Source: Flammula alnicola
Lineage: Eukaryota > Basidiomycota > Agaricomycetes > Agaricales > Strophariaceae
Direction of reading: 5' to 3'
Assembly: GCA_015499995.1 (NCBI GenBank)
Contig: JADNRV010000017.1
Span: 430,005 to 494,004 of the forward strand
Length of the DNA: 64,000 nt
The translations under genes and the position numbers were made by a program. The notes under the pieces are model-generated. The model searched no databases. It was not told the DNA's origin and saw only the letters and a list, made by a program, of their open reading frames with translations. Each line of letters starts with the position of its first letter. Within the stretch, counting starts at the first letter, position 1. Below are positions 23,364-34,425 of the stretch, one piece after another.

Positions 23364-24256
23364 ATGACTGACCAAATGCACATTTAATATGATTTATTCC
23401 CATGCACGCACGACCTCAAACTCAGAAAAACATTAACTCCTGCTTTATAGTAGCACATCTAGTCTACCGTAGTCTGCCTAGATGCATTTTATGACTGCAA
23501 AGCAGATATTTCTCTGTCAGGTTAACGAGTTATGGGTTTCTTGATGTCTGAGGGCAGGCGGGCCGGGTTGCCGAGAGCATCCATTCCGAGTGTTGCTTGT
23601 CTTGAAATCTTGAAATCAAGAGGCTGAAATTCAACAAAATAAGTCAGATCACAATTGACTCTGAAACTTAACATTGATTAGACTTGACACCTTTGGGAGC
23701 ATTATATGGATGTAGTCAGTAGTTGACTCCTTTTCCAATAACAGAAGAGAAACTCATTTATTTGGATATTACCCAATCAAGTATTCATATTCCCTCACCT
23801 AAAAGTTCGACTCAAGTTGGGTATTTCCATGGCTAGGTTCCTGCAGAAGTTGAACTCTTGTTGAACTTTGTGTTGTGGCATGTTCATTCAGGCTCTCAGC
23901 TGAGTATTTACTTGGAAAGAAGGTGTGATCTCTAATTCATGTTGACACAGGGATGCTGTGTTAGAGTTATATCCATGAATTTGGGCCTTGATTTCAAGAT
24001 GAGCACTCGGAATGGATGCTCTCGGCAACCCGGCCTGCCTGCCCTCAGATGTCAAGGAACCCATAACTTGTTAACCTGACAGAGAAATATCTGCTTTGCA
24101 GTCATAAAATGCACCTAGGCAGACTATGGTAGACTAGATGTGCTACTATACAGCAGGAGTTAATGTTTTTCTGAGTTTGAGGTCATGCACATGCGCGCGG
24201 ATCAGTTTGGCACATGCAGGAATAAATCATATTAAATGTGCATTTGGTCAGTCATA
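23364..24256. mobile_element. Non-autonomous DNA element with long terminal inverted repeats, 0.89 kb
   Basis: Terminal inverted repeats of about 220-250 bp begin (T)ATGACTGACCAAATGC. The arms match almost throughout, apart from roughly 30 extra bases in the right arm near 24185-24230 and scattered substitutions. The centre (about 23640-23990) has no coding potential. Flanked by the 8-bp duplication CACGTCCT; precise removal with one copy rejoins the DIRS gag frame (PPRP then RFSDRPPSS). The long arms would fold into an extended hairpin. Confidence 0.85.
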
Positions 24257-24264
24257 CACGTCCT

Positions 24265-24621
24265 CGTTTCTCTGACCGCCCACCCTCTTCGTCCTCTTCG
24301 TCCTTTCCATCTGGCAGTAATAGGTCCTCCTCTTTGCCTGCTGACTGCCTCATCTGTGGCGAAAGAGGCCACGACTCCCGCGTCCACAACAGTAGCACCG
24401 CAACTATTAAATTCAAGGATGGCAAACCAACATGGGCCAAGTACGCCAATCGTGCGCTCGTCACCCCCAACAACCAGGTCCTATGCATCAATTGGAACGT
24501 TAGAGGCAGCAACTCGGTCTGCACCCATGGCAAGGACAAGTGTGCCCACATCTGCTCCTTCTGTGGCAGCAAAGAGCACCATGCCCTCTCCTGGACCTGC
24601 TGCCCTCCACCACCCAATTGA
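24265..24621 (+). pseudogene. DIRS-type element gag-like protein, C-terminal part
   Basis: In frame after removal of the long-TIR element. Contains Cys/His clusters (CLICGERGHDSRVH; CTHGKDKCAHICSFCGSKEHHALSWTC), reminiscent of the zinc clusters of fungal DIRS-type gag proteins. Ends at TGA 24619-24621. Confidence 0.75.
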
Positions 24622-24753
24622 TCTCTTTCTCGCCATGGCTCGCCCTCCTCGACTTTCATATGTAGACTTTTCTTCTTCGATTATCCCTTGCCTTCCTTTC
24701 AGCTACTCATCACCTGAAGATTCCCTCATTTTTGATAGCATTATCCATCCTTA

Positions 24754-25460
24754 CTGCCGTTTGCATAATTCCGTGAACAAAGTGATTTCTTTGTTGAGGC
24801 GTGATGTGACCACTCACATGATTATCAAACGATTACATAAGGGTTGAACGTTGGATGGTACCAGGTAGAGATCGCCTCGCTGCTTGCTCAGCGCTGCTGA
24901 ACACTCTCCAAACTATCTCATTTTTTGACTATATGTCTTTATCTTGCTATACATCCTCTCAATTCAAAGCTACCCAGCATGTACTCTCATTGTGTGGCAC
25001 AGTCACTGTGTCCTTTTGTAGCTATTTGCCTCTGCATTTCATCAAGATAAAGCACAGGGTTCACATCCAGAAGGGCAGAAATATACTCAATATCCTCATC
25101 TTCAAGTGTGGATGGTCAACCAGTACTTATGTTTGATGGAGAGATTATTTACTTGACCATGTTGTCGGAAATTGTGCATGGCTTAAAGCTTTCGACACAA
25201 GCCCAATTAAACAGTCAGCCCTTTCACATATTTGTCAGCAATTTAGGGCCCCTTTGAAGTATGAAGCTACATCGGTAGCTTCATATCATCGATATCAGCG
25301 AGTGGAGGCATCCTGAAGATGAGCGCAAAGCCTGGCCCTCGTTATCTGAAGCCAACGGACGCATATCAGAACGTGCGAAAACATCTATTTATGGCAGGTA
25401 CGTCACATCACGCCTCAAAAAAAAGAAATCACTTTGTTCACGGAATTATGCAAACGGCAG
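24754..25460. mobile_element. TA-flanked MITE, 0.71 kb
   Basis: Terminal inverted repeats of more than 50 bp begin CTGCCGTTTGCATAATTCCG and are almost identical at both ends. A TA dinucleotide flanks each side (24752-24753 and 25461-25462). Excision with one TA restores the RT reading frame exactly. TA duplication points to the Tc1/mariner superfamily. The interior lacks a transposase; a small perfect palindrome (TATGAAGCTAC...GTAGCTTCATA) lies near 25259. Confidence 0.85.
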
Positions 25461-25895
25461 TACAATTCCGATGCTTTCGAATTTTTGCTATGCAAACATG
25501 GCCTTTTATCTAGTTATCCCCTCCTCCCTCATAACCTTAGATTCGGTTTTTCTTTAGGGCACTTACCACCACTTTTACGTACTGTTATACTCCCCAATAA
25601 CCCTTCAACCATTTCACACATGGACGAGATCGATGACTATCTGCATAAGGAAGTCCTGGCCTGCAGGATGTCTGGCCCCTTTTCTCAGGAGGAGGCTGAA
25701 CTCATCCTGCATGGACTCTTCCAATCTTCTCCACTCATTGTGTCAGTCCAATCGCAACAACCAAACACCTCCGACAAGATTCGGATATGCAATCATCTCT
25801 CCAAAGCCACCAAATCACATGCCTCCATCAACTCCCACATCCGCAAGGATGAATTCCTGACAAGGTTCGACACAGCATCCAAGGTCGCTGAAATC

Positions 25896-26258
25896 ATGAG
25901 TTTTATTTCATCTACCTCTTTCCCCACATATTCTATCACTTGTTATGCACCCCTTTGCATTTTGTGCATGGGGTCGCTTTCTTCTCTTTGCTGTTTATGC
26001 AGCTTGGGGTATTTGTGCCATGCGCATTACCCAGGACACTTGACGTCCCCTACTTCTGCACGACGAGTGCGTTGATCTACATTCCGCACAGCGAGTGCAT
26101 TGATTATCCACTCCGCATGCCGAGTGCACTGACCATCTACTCCGCACAGCGAGTGCATTGACTCGTGCGAGGGCTTACAATATTCTTCACCTTCGCTGTT
26201 CTATTCCCTCTATGGTACACGAGCAAATTCTCATTATCTTCTCTATGCTACACTGCAG
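25896..26258 (+). other. Intron-like gap in DIRS RT with mutated donor
   Basis: The coding sequence jumps from GCTGAAATC to ATAGCTATGGCACC across 363 bases ending in CTGCAG. The 5' end reads ATGAGT, one transition from a consensus GTGAGT donor, suggesting a dead splice site. Confidence 0.5.
26050..26168. repeat. Tandem repeat, about 28-bp unit, four diverged copies
   Basis: Successive units around CTCCGCACAGCGAGTGCATTGA with intervening YCATCTA, inside the intron-like gap of the DIRS RT. Confidence 0.65.
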
Positions 26259-26984
26259 ATAGCTATGGCACCTCCAGGCACGCAGGCCTGCACTCTTGAC
26301 ATCAAGAAATTTCACAGGACCTGCCCTGTATTGCCTTCCCACAAACCTTGGCTCATCGTCCAAGGTTTTCCCAGGCGTTTCTTTATCAACCATGCACACC
26401 CTTTCAGCGCAGCATGCATGAGCAGCAATGCTGGGATGATCATGAATGCAGTGGTCAATATCTGGGATGCAGAAGGGGTGCACCTGGTGCCCAAGTACGA
26501 AGACGACTTGAAAGCCTTCAGGCTTCCTACGCCCGATGGCCCTTTCATGGACGGGAATTACCGCTATGACTATGACAGCACCGAAATGCTCTGGCGCGTC
26601 TCCTCTCTCAATGTTGCATGGCATGAGGAGAAGGGCAACAACTCTTTCACCTTCATTACAATGTTTATTGGTTTCCTCTGGGACATCCCATGGAAACTAG
26701 TCAGCCTTCTGGAGGCAAAATGTCAGAAGTTTGAAGAATGGGTCCGTCGCTTCCTCGCAAGCTTCAGCAACCAACCTTGCAAGCTGCTGGACGTCGAAAG
26801 GATACATGGCTCCTTGTGCCACGTCGCATTCGTCTACCTCGACAGTCGATCTCACCTCCCTTCCCTCTCCAACTTCGCTTCAACCTTCCATAACGACGAA
26901 TACCAAACACGGCGCCCTCCTCACTCCATGATCACGGACCTGAAGTGGTGGCTCGAGAGGCTTTCGCAACTGGGCGTCTCGTAA

Positions 26985-27457
26985 ACCCTCTGCCAAGAGG
27001 GCCCTTGGTGGATCTTGGACTCTATGTCGATGCCTCAACCTCCTGAGGTATCGGTATAGTCATCGGCGATGAGTGGGCAGCATTCCGCCTCTCAGCTTCA
27101 TGGAAAATCCCAGGTTGCGACATCTGCTGGCTCGAGATGGTTGCCGTCGAGCTTCTCATCTACTTCCTCGAGTGCAGGGGCATTCATGATTGCTACCTGC
27201 TCCTACACTCTGACAACCAGGGCACTATCGGTGCACTCAACAAAGGACGCAGCGGCAACACACACATCAACCTAGCCATTCAACATACTCATCTGGTCCT
27301 CATGGACCTCTCTATTCTTACTCAAACTGTTTATATCGAGTCTCACGCCAATCTGGCTGACCCTATCTCGCGCAGAGAACCAGGGCCTGCCAGAAAGCAG
27401 CTTATTCCCTCCTTCGAGCTCCCTGAAGAGCTCCATAGCTGCTTCATTGATGTCTAG
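26985..27457 (+). pseudogene. DIRS-type RNase H domain
   Basis: A frame change after the RT leads to VDLGLYVDASTS, then a TGA (about 27040) where tryptophan is usual, then GIGIVIGDEWAAFRL, CWLEMVAVELL, LLHSDNQGTIGALNKGRS and SHANLADPISR. Catalytic-type Asp residues (VDAS, SDNQG) and Glu (LEMVAVE) are visible. Ends at TAG 27455-27457. Confidence 0.75.
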
Positions 27458-27491
27458 GTTAGCCGTGCTATCCTCTCTTCCTTAATCTCAC

Positions 27492-29064
27492 ATGTATATA
27501 TACTTATCTTGCCACTATAGAATAATCTTTCCTTTCAAACTGGCGACATGTGTCGTCGAGAAGTCTGTGGGTGGGGCAGGGTCTTCAGACTTGGCCCCTC
27601 CGCACCCCATACATCTTCGAAACCCCTTTCATCCCTATAAACAACCTGCCCTGACTTCAACTACTACCTTGCCTACAGCTCGCATCTCTGCTCCGCCTCC
27701 TGCTATAACCCTCATCACCATACCAATACCACAACCCCAAACCTCCGAAAATGTTGATCGATTGCCGTCCCGCTCGCTCGACTCCTCCTCACGTCATATA
27801 CGACTGCGGAAACCTCAGAGTGGCTGCCACATCCAGCCAAACCCACTATGGCCTCACGTCACCGCCGCCGACCGCTTATTCTCGTGGGATACACCATTCG
27901 GTTTTTGTCACTGCCAGCATCTCACAACACTCCTTCCCCAACCACTCGTCGATGAGGCCCTGATGTCCATCAGAGGGGCTCTCGCACCAAACATGAAAGG
28001 TACATATGGCGCTGGCCCTATGTGGTTCACCCAATTCTGCAACGAATGGGGCATCGATGAGGAATTGCAGATGCCCACATCATACGCTCTCCTGTGTGCA
28101 TTCATCGGCATGCATAGAGGGAAGCAATCAGGCCACACAATCAAGTCATGGATGTCAGGTATTCGATCCTGGCATCTAATCAACCATGCCACCTGGTTTG
28201 GCGATGATGAGTGGGTCCACATGGCCTGCGTATCGGCCAACAAGGAAGGGACTAAACACAAATGAGAACTCCATGCCCCCGTCTCAATTGAACACCTCTC
28301 CGCTCTACGTAGGGCCATCAACCTTTCCGATCCTTTCCATGCTGCTGTGTGGGCAGTCGCTGTCTGCACGTTCTTCGGATGCCGTCGTCTAGGCGAGACA
28401 ACAGTTGCCGTTGGTGCAGATTTTGATGGAAAATACCACATACTCCACTCTGCCTCGTTCATCATCATCTTCTACCTCTACCTCTCATCTCTAACCCTTA
28501 TTCAGTGTACAATTTCATCATCAATGCGATGGTTCTCACTCCGCCAGCTTTCACATTCTGTGGACCAAGACAACAAAAGAAGAAGGTGCCATGGTTATTA
28601 TCACTGCACGAAGAGACACCCTCTGCCCCATCACGGCTATCCATAATCACCTCGATGTCAATGCTTCTATCCCTCAGTCGTCCGCTCTCTTCGCTTATAC
28701 ATCCCCCTCTGGACTACCCAAGAACCTACTCAAGCACAAATTTCTCAGTTTTGTCACGGGCATCTGGTCATCTGCCGACTTGGCCCACATCCTAGGCCAC
28801 AGCTTTCACATAGGCGGTGCAGTCGAACTCCTCCTTGCAGGAGTCCCACCTGAAATCGTCACGGCTACTGGTGGCTGGACGTCTCTAGCCTTCCTTCTCT
28901 ACTGGCGCCACATGGAGGAGATACTTCTGATGAGCACGTTGAAGGCTTACAATAAATCTCACATTGATAATTTGGCATCGATCTTTGAACAATTCCGCAT
29001 CAACCATAACATCCCTTCTGCCCTCATCGCCCTTGCCGCCTCAGATAACAGCCTTGAATTGTAG
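27492..29064 (+). pseudogene. DIRS-type tyrosine recombinase, inactive
   Basis: Integrates and excises DIRS-type elements through a covalent tyrosine intermediate. An arm/core region (LVDEALMSIRGAL, TYGAGPMWFTQFC, IKSWMSGIRSWH) precedes the catalytic part: first Arg in FFGCRRLGET, then ILWTKTTKEEGAMVI, the His box GHSFHIGGA and LLYWRHMEEIL with the nucleophile Tyr. The second catalytic Arg of the H-x-x-R box is His here, a change that should abolish catalysis. One in-frame TGA lies at 28263-28265, and an intron of about 40-60 nt is likely near 28470-28506. Ends at 29064. Confidence 0.8.
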
Positions 29065-30634
29065 ATTAGTCTCATCGCATATCCCTGTTAACTTAGAATT
29101 GTTCTGATTAGATCACGACATCCCTGCTGCTTTGATCACTGCCTCCTGCATTATAACTTATTATTTTGTCGCTCTGCATTGTTCTACATATCTCATTAGC
29201 TTTAAGTCCTGCTGCATTACCTTTATACTGCTCACTGTACCTGCTTTACCATAGCCTGCTATCATGTAACCTAACTGGCATATTATTAACCTGAAATTCC
29301 ATCACATACACTGCGAACTCAGATGTGTGAATTTAACTTATCAAGCCAACATTTCTGAGTGACACTCTACTGGGGTGCCAGTTTGGCTCATCTGTGCCTC
29401 ACCAAGCTTCTGGTTTGAGCTTACACTCTGATCGGTACAGCCGCTTGGTTTTTGGCATATGTTTTGCCACAACCGAGCTCTCCAGATGCTCAGGTCTTGC
29501 CTGGCTTTCCTCGCATCAACTTCAGATTGAAATCTGCAAGTCTCAGGATCACATGATTCAGCCATTCCCAGCCAATCTTATCAGTGTGATTGGACCCACG
29601 CTTCAGCCAATCCCGCTCGCCTTTTGCAATCCAAAATCGAGGAGCCCGGGCAAGCCCTAGGCACAAACACGTTATTTGTACCCATGAATTTCGTGTCACC
29701 AAATATTTGACTATGTTAAAGTATTCAAATATTTCCATCTCTCTCACTTCTAACCAGAATGCTCAAGTTATCTCATACACCCAATGTGCACCTCGCACCT
29801 TGTCACTCACCATGATGCACCTGTCACTCTAGTACTTACTCACACCTCATTCTGTACCTAGCACCTCGCACTTAGCACCTCGCACCTCGCACCTTGCAGT
29901 GCACCTTGCAGCTGCTCACATGACCCCGTGAATGAAAAGCCTGAACTTGGCAGTGGGCACGCACATCACTCAGTGGTGGCACGCCGTGTGCTCGCGAACT
30001 GAAGATTTAAATTGGATACAATCAATCAATAATACTTGTGTTTTACACAAGTAGATCAAGCTAGTAAGTTCAACCAATTGTCGCCTCTAGTATGGGCACA
30101 CAAAAAGTAGAGTAGTGCGACAATTAATCCTGGAATAAAAATAATCAGTGTAAACAGAGGCTATGGTCCTGTTGGTGACTGAGCCACTCACATAGCAGAG
30201 GTGGTGACATGTTGATGGTGACTGTTACTAGCAAATAGTGGCACATACCAGCGCAGTGACCGCCACCCCCACCTGGGCAGCATAACAGTATGAGCAGAAA
30301 TTGGGGAAGGGTGCAGAGGTTTGTGCGGAGGGCACCTGTGGGACAATTGTTTGTAATGGGTGCGAGGTATGGTCCATGCACCAGGTCTGCGCACCTGGCT
30401 CCCAGTCGATCTGATGTTCTCCGAAGACTACACCGCCAAATGTGTGATGCCTACCAGTCACATTTTCAAATTTCATGAAGAAGATATGTCAGCGCACATG
30501 AGTTAGATATGGAACCAGCTCTACAACAGCTGAAAAACTTGATGTTAGGGTAGCTGGTTGGCATATGTACAGATGTGACAATTATGTATTAGGAAGACCA
30601 CCCTGGAGATCTCGTCCCACCTCCATGTCAGATC
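29065..30634. other. Non-coding: DIRS 3' flank and unassigned repeats
   Basis: No gene is supported. 29065-29310 is C/T-rich and probably the element's 3' untranslated region. 29310-30060 has LTR-like composition (it ends AATCAATAATACTTGTGTTTTACACAAG) but no partner copy in the window. 30130-30480 contains only short frames. Confidence 0.4.
29855..29912. repeat. GCACCTC-type short tandem repeat
   Basis: Irregular heptamer repeats of the form (T/C)(A/C)GCACCT with interruptions. Confidence 0.6.
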
Positions 30635-30635
30635 G

Positions 30636-30709
30636 AGAACATCAGGAAAAACACTTTTGCCCCAGGTCATCCTAGGAAAATTTGGCTGGAAGACATACTA
30701 CCAGGGCAT
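30636..30709. mobile_element. Isolated end of the CATCAGGAAAAACACTT TIR family
   Basis: Seventy-odd bases from CATCAGGAAAAACACTTTTG match the left end of the element at 48404 with scattered differences, then are cut off by the next TIR element starting at 30710. The other end is not seen. Confidence 0.65.
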
Positions 30710-32214
30710 CCTACATCAGTAAAATAAGAATTCCCCTTTTGCTCACTTTTTGCGCTTTCGAAAGCGTTGAAAGAGTCAAAAGAGGGAAAGTGGTTGTCAC
30801 TTTTGAGAACGAAGTCCTTAGGCTTTCAAATGAGGAAACCACTTTTCAAAGTGGCCAAAGCGATACAGAGGTGATTTGCAAAGTGTTCCAAAAGCATCTC
30901 TCAAAGTGTTTTCGAAGCATGCAAAGTAGTGAGAAAAACATTTTTATTGCATAAAATAGGAATAATAACAATCACACTATGGCACTACAACTACATGGCT
31001 AATCCTAGTCTTCTCCTCGGCCTCCTCTCCCAGACCTTCATCCCAAAAACACCAACTTCGTCATCTGCCTCGTCTCCTCATCCTCAATATGGCTCATCTC
31101 CAACAATACTCTTCCCCAGCTATACAGCACATGCGCGAGCGCCTAGCGCTGCTGCAGATGTAGTGCTGCTGGGTCTGCATGCACGGGGGTGAATGCAGTT
31201 CTATTTCCATTGGCATTTCCTCTTGCACTGGCATTTGCACCTGCACCTGCACCTGCACCGGCAAACCACAACTCGATACCACCCGCACCACCACCAGAGC
31301 TGGCGAAGGACAGGGCGACGGCGGCGAATGCGACGCGTCGAACGTCCGATGCATCTTTGGTGACTTGGACCCTCCTCCATTCAGCGTTGACTTGGACCAC
31401 CCACTCAACATTGAGGAGGCCTCTGAGCAGGCAAAGAGCAACCACTGCGCCATGAGCACAATGCGGTTGTCGCACATTAAATTCTGTGATCGAAGGAGGA
31501 AGTGAGTTCAGGCATGTAGATAGACGCACTTCAACCACTTACCAGATATTGCTATCTCCATTTTTAGTGATGAACAGGGAATTGAGTCAATTGACACACA
31601 CACACACCTTGAGCCGAGCCTGAACTTGCCACATCAGGTATCTACCTACCATCGAGAGAACACATTCAGAGATGAAGAAGAATGTATGAGAGCAGGGAAG
31701 ACGAGCTGGAGTGGGGGGTACTTACATCTGTAGCCAGGTAGGTTGCGAGGAAACACTAATGTAAAATCACGAATGAAGCATAAGGCCTAAGGACGGATAA
31801 GCAGTTAAACAAGAATTGGGGGTGGTCAACTGGGTGGAGGTGTAAGTAAGAAGGGAGAAGATTGCGATGCAGAATGAGACAGAAGTTCAGGAAGTGGCGG
31901 CAACATCACGTGTTGTCGGAGTTTGAACGGCCTTCGCGAAAAATCGTGTTACACCACTTGACACACTCATTGCTCTCTCCACGCAGACAGAAGGGTGGAA
32001 GCACAGAGGGTAAGGAATATCCACCTTCCATTCATTGTACAGTAAAATTTACCATTTCTACACTCCGCAAAATCTCAAAGTGGTAAAAGTGGCAAAAGTC
32101 TTGAAATTGATCAAAAGGGATGATCAAAGGTGCTGGGAAGCTCTGACAAAAGGTCTCTGAAAGCGAAAGCTGTGAAAAGCTTTTGAAAAGCTTATGTTAT
32201 TTTACTGATGTAGG
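30710..32214. mobile_element. TIR element with AAAGTG-rich subterminal regions, 1.5 kb
   Basis: Ends are CCTACATCAGTAAAATAA (30710) and its exact 18-bp reverse complement ending at 32214. Both subterminal regions are packed with AAAGTG, CTTTTGAAA and CTTTCGAAAG motifs, typical of hAT or CACTA transposase-binding ends. Interior frames (for example 31143-31538 minus, with a run of Gly-Ala) are not recognised and may be captured host sequence. No transposase and no clear duplication. Confidence 0.6.
31205..31265. repeat. ACCTGC/GCACTG hexamer tandem repeat
   Basis: Short run of CACCTG hexamers around 31230-31258 within the TIR element. Confidence 0.6.
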
Positions 32215-32216
32215 GC

Positions 32217-33215
32217 ACATTAATAGGCAATGGCACGGGTTGGGGTAACCTGTCAGGGTTACGGGTCAGGGTACCAACGGGTCAGGGTACGGGTAGACAA
32301 TTCCAGCCGGCATTACCTGACAATCCATATTGCCTTTTTTGACCATTTAAAGTTGGCAAATGGTGACTAAAGACTGCCCAGTACGAGTCTAAAAACTATA
32401 TAGTATATACAAGCCACAAAAAAATGGCCGAAAACTCGGAAAACATTATATAATCATAACATCTCATCACCTTGTGGCCTACATCATGGCAAAGTCGGCA
32501 AAGTCAAAAGATGACGCCACATCGACCAAATCCAAATGGAGTACAATGGCATCAAAGGTATCATTTGTCGACAAGGCAGCATCTGGCATCAAGAAGCTTA
32601 AGCGAAAGGCAGCCGAAGTTCTGAGCCCGAAAAAGAAAAAGAAGGCTCGCATACCTGATGGCAATGCTTCTGTAAGTGGCCAAGTACCTGGGCAATCATC
32701 TTCCTAACAAAGTTGCAAGGTATCCAAGAAGGCCGCTCCCAAGAAATCATATCTGAAGCCGACTGTCATTGATGTTGACGAAGACGAAGACAAGCCTGAG
32801 GCAGCAGCTGAGGATGAAGAAGCTGAACTCAGTAAGTAAATATCTTTGAATGCATAGAAACAAAACCTTACTGAGCACTAGAGTGTATGATGAAACATTG
32901 GACATCTCCCATATATGCCTTTTATTGCCCAATTCCGGACATTGAATATGTTGATGGGCGTCGCTCACATGTCTTCAAATGCGCTGCGAAATCCTGTCAG
33001 TACAAGGTTAGATGCCTGACTAGTGATTGTCGAAGGTTTTTAGATGGCCCTGACTAGTGATTGTCATGGGTTTCAAAACCCATGCGGGCTTCGGGTAGGG
33101 TACAGAGGGGTACAGGCACGGGTTAGGTTCTCTCAACCCTTGCCATACCCCTACCCCAGCCAGGGGTTGGCGGGTTCATGGCAGGTTCATGGCGGGTTCA
33201 CGGCGGGTTGTCTGT
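32217..33215 (+). mobile_element. Deleted hAT element with GGGT-rich ends
   Basis: Contains the 5' exons of a hAT-type transposase bounded by segments full of CGGGT/GGGTAC motifs (32240-32310) and ACCCGCC/GGCGGGTTCATGG tandem units (33090-33210). The rest of the transposase is missing. Exact ends were not determined. Confidence 0.5.
32486..33007 (+). pseudogene. hAT transposase N-terminal fragment (zinc-finger region)
   Basis: Three exons: 32486-32671, 32721-32832 and 32883-33007, with introns starting GTAAGT and ending AAG or TAG, and phases that agree. Basic N-terminus (KLKRKAAEVLSPKKKKKAR, nuclear-signal-like), an acidic stretch (VDEDEDKPEAAAEDEE), then WTSPIYAFYCPIPDIEYVDGRRSHVFKC...C, the start of the BED-like finger of Agaricomycete hAT transposases. 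Truncated after CAAKSCQYK; catalytic and dimerisation regions absent. Confidence 0.65.
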
Positions 33216-33239
33216 TTTCAGAAGCTACAGTGGTACTTC

Positions 33240-33690
33240 CAATTACAGAATATGCCCCCGCTCTCCAGTCTACACTAGCTCCATTTGTATCAACTGTACA
33301 GTACTGGGTATCGAGGCGTGAAGGATATTTCTTCACTATATAAGTAGCTTCATAAGCTTTTGGATGACAGAGATGCAATAGGATAAGAAAACGCACAGGT
33401 ACGGCATGTCTGTGACGCTTCGGGTATATGTGAAGTTCTCGAAGCTGTAATACAAGACTTGACATCTGTTTATAAACATCGACAGAACGTCGAGATGAGC
33501 AATGCAAAGTATAAGCAAATGTTAATAATGTACATCCAGATTCACCTATGCCACCAAACGGTACTTCTTTCACTGCACGAAGGGTCGATGCATTCACGTA
33601 GTTGATTGCCTTGTCGACGTTCTTCACGGACACGATAGGTAGAATAGGTCCGAAAATCTCACTATATCAAACGTCAGACGCGAACATGAC
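33240..33690 (-). pseudogene. Aldehyde dehydrogenase C-terminal fragment
   Basis: Reads leftwards: EIFGPILPIVSVKNVDKAINYVNA (with the conserved EIFGP), then directly VPFGGIGESG. About 50 residues normally between these motifs are missing. After an intron-like gap, FENFTYTRSVTDMPY matches the ALDH3-type C-terminus. Catalytic Cys and NAD-binding regions are absent. A decaying captured fragment. Confidence 0.65.
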
Positions 33691-33789
33691 ATGAATTGCA
33701 AAAAGGAAAGAAAAAATGCACCCCTCCAACAGCGAGTCACCCTCTTTTATGTCAACCACCACCGTCGGCTCTATGAAACATTCTCCTTT

Positions 33790-33948
33790 GTAGTCTCGGT
33801 GTCGTTACCTGCACGAGAGAGGTATGGGTACCTTCGGCATTGTCACTTGCACAAGAGCGGAGTATGGGCAGCGTCGTTATCTGCATGAGAGGCGGCAGGC
33901 GTACCCTCGGTGTCGTTAAACTGCATAAGAGGGGGTATGGGTCTTAGC
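33790..33948. repeat. Degenerate tandem repeat, about 38-bp unit, four copies
   Basis: Units resemble GGTGTCGTTACCTGCACGAGAG-GGTATGGGTACCTTC with substitutions. Confidence 0.6.
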
Positions 33949-34043
33949 AGAGGCACTGGCGGGGTCGGGCTGCTATGTACCTGGCGTCCCTCGTTACCTC
34001 CCTTATCTTTCTCCCTGCCTTCCTCCCCGGCATCATCTTGGTT

Positions 34044-34316
34044 TCATGGCTCGTTGGTTGGCTCTTTTGTATTTGTTGATTGTAGTCGAACCAAATATGT
34101 TTGCTTTTGATGAGGTGTCCATGACGTGTGTGAGCCATGCCAGAGATATTTCACCACACCGGGAAGAATGGCATGGAGGATTTCCACTGGAGTATCTACC
34201 ACTGGATCAAAACCTGCCAGAAATCCTAAACAGTTGTGCTTGCAAACCCTGAACAAGTGCTCACCATCCAATTCCAGGTAAGGGTTATAGATATCGGTAC
34301 CCTCCATGCACCTCAT
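34044..34316 (-). pseudogene. Fragment of a second DNA-transposase family
   Basis: Short frame with [18 protein letters not shown] and [25 protein letters not shown]. The DTPVE-LH--L-G-VKY pattern is common in Agaricomycete CACTA-like transposases distinct from the Tnp2 copy at 1-4147. No flanking domains survive. Confidence 0.5.
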
Positions 34317-34425
34317 TTACCATCTGCATGCCTTGTTTACCCTCTGCACACCTCATTTACCCTCTATGTACCCTGCATGCACCTCATTTACCCTCTGCAT
34401 TCTATAGTTCACTGTCTTTTACTTT
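34290..34425. repeat. Tandem repeat of ACCCTCTGCACACCTCATTT type
   Basis: About six units of roughly 20 bp (TTTACCCTCTGCATGCACCTCA variants). The same motif in reverse orientation occurs at 37155-37260, bracketing the Ty3 relic between them. Confidence 0.65.

Larger units (their letters stand above)
24636..26984 (+). pseudogene. DIRS-type reverse transcriptase, split by a MITE and an intron-like gap
   Basis: Coding blocks are about 24636-24753 (ending SIIHPY), 25463-25895 (NSDAFEFLLCKHG, YLHKEVLACRMSGPFSQEEAELIL, SINSHIRKDEFLTRFDTASKVAEI) and 26259-26982 (APPGTQACTLDIKKFHRTCPV, SSNAGMIMNAVV, YEDD active site in VPKYEDDLKAF, FIGFLWDIPWKLVSL, VERIHGSLCHVAFVY). The first gap is the TA-MITE. The second (25896-26258) ends in CTGCAG and begins ATGAGT where GTGAGT would be expected. 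A stop follows QLGVS. The motif order is that of Agaricomycete DIRS-type RTs. Confidence 0.8.
16559..29310 (+). mobile_element. DIRS/Ngaro-type tyrosine-recombinase retrotransposon, decayed and multiply interrupted
   Basis: Gag-like protein with zinc-knuckle-like Cys/His clusters, reverse transcriptase, RNase H and a tyrosine recombinase occur in this order on one strand, the organisation of the DIRS order. Three later insertions split it (copia at 16971-22450, long-TIR element at 23364-24256, TA-MITE at 24754-25460). With each insertion and one TSD copy removed, frames rejoin. Limits are approximate: the 5' flank begins somewhere before the ATG at 16739 and 29065-29310 looks like 3' non-coding sequence. 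In-frame stops and a lost catalytic arginine make it non-autonomous now. Confidence 0.75.

Noticed and set aside
29310..30060. Solo LTR
   Set aside because: End-like features are weak, no TSD or second copy was found within the window; left as unassigned repeat.
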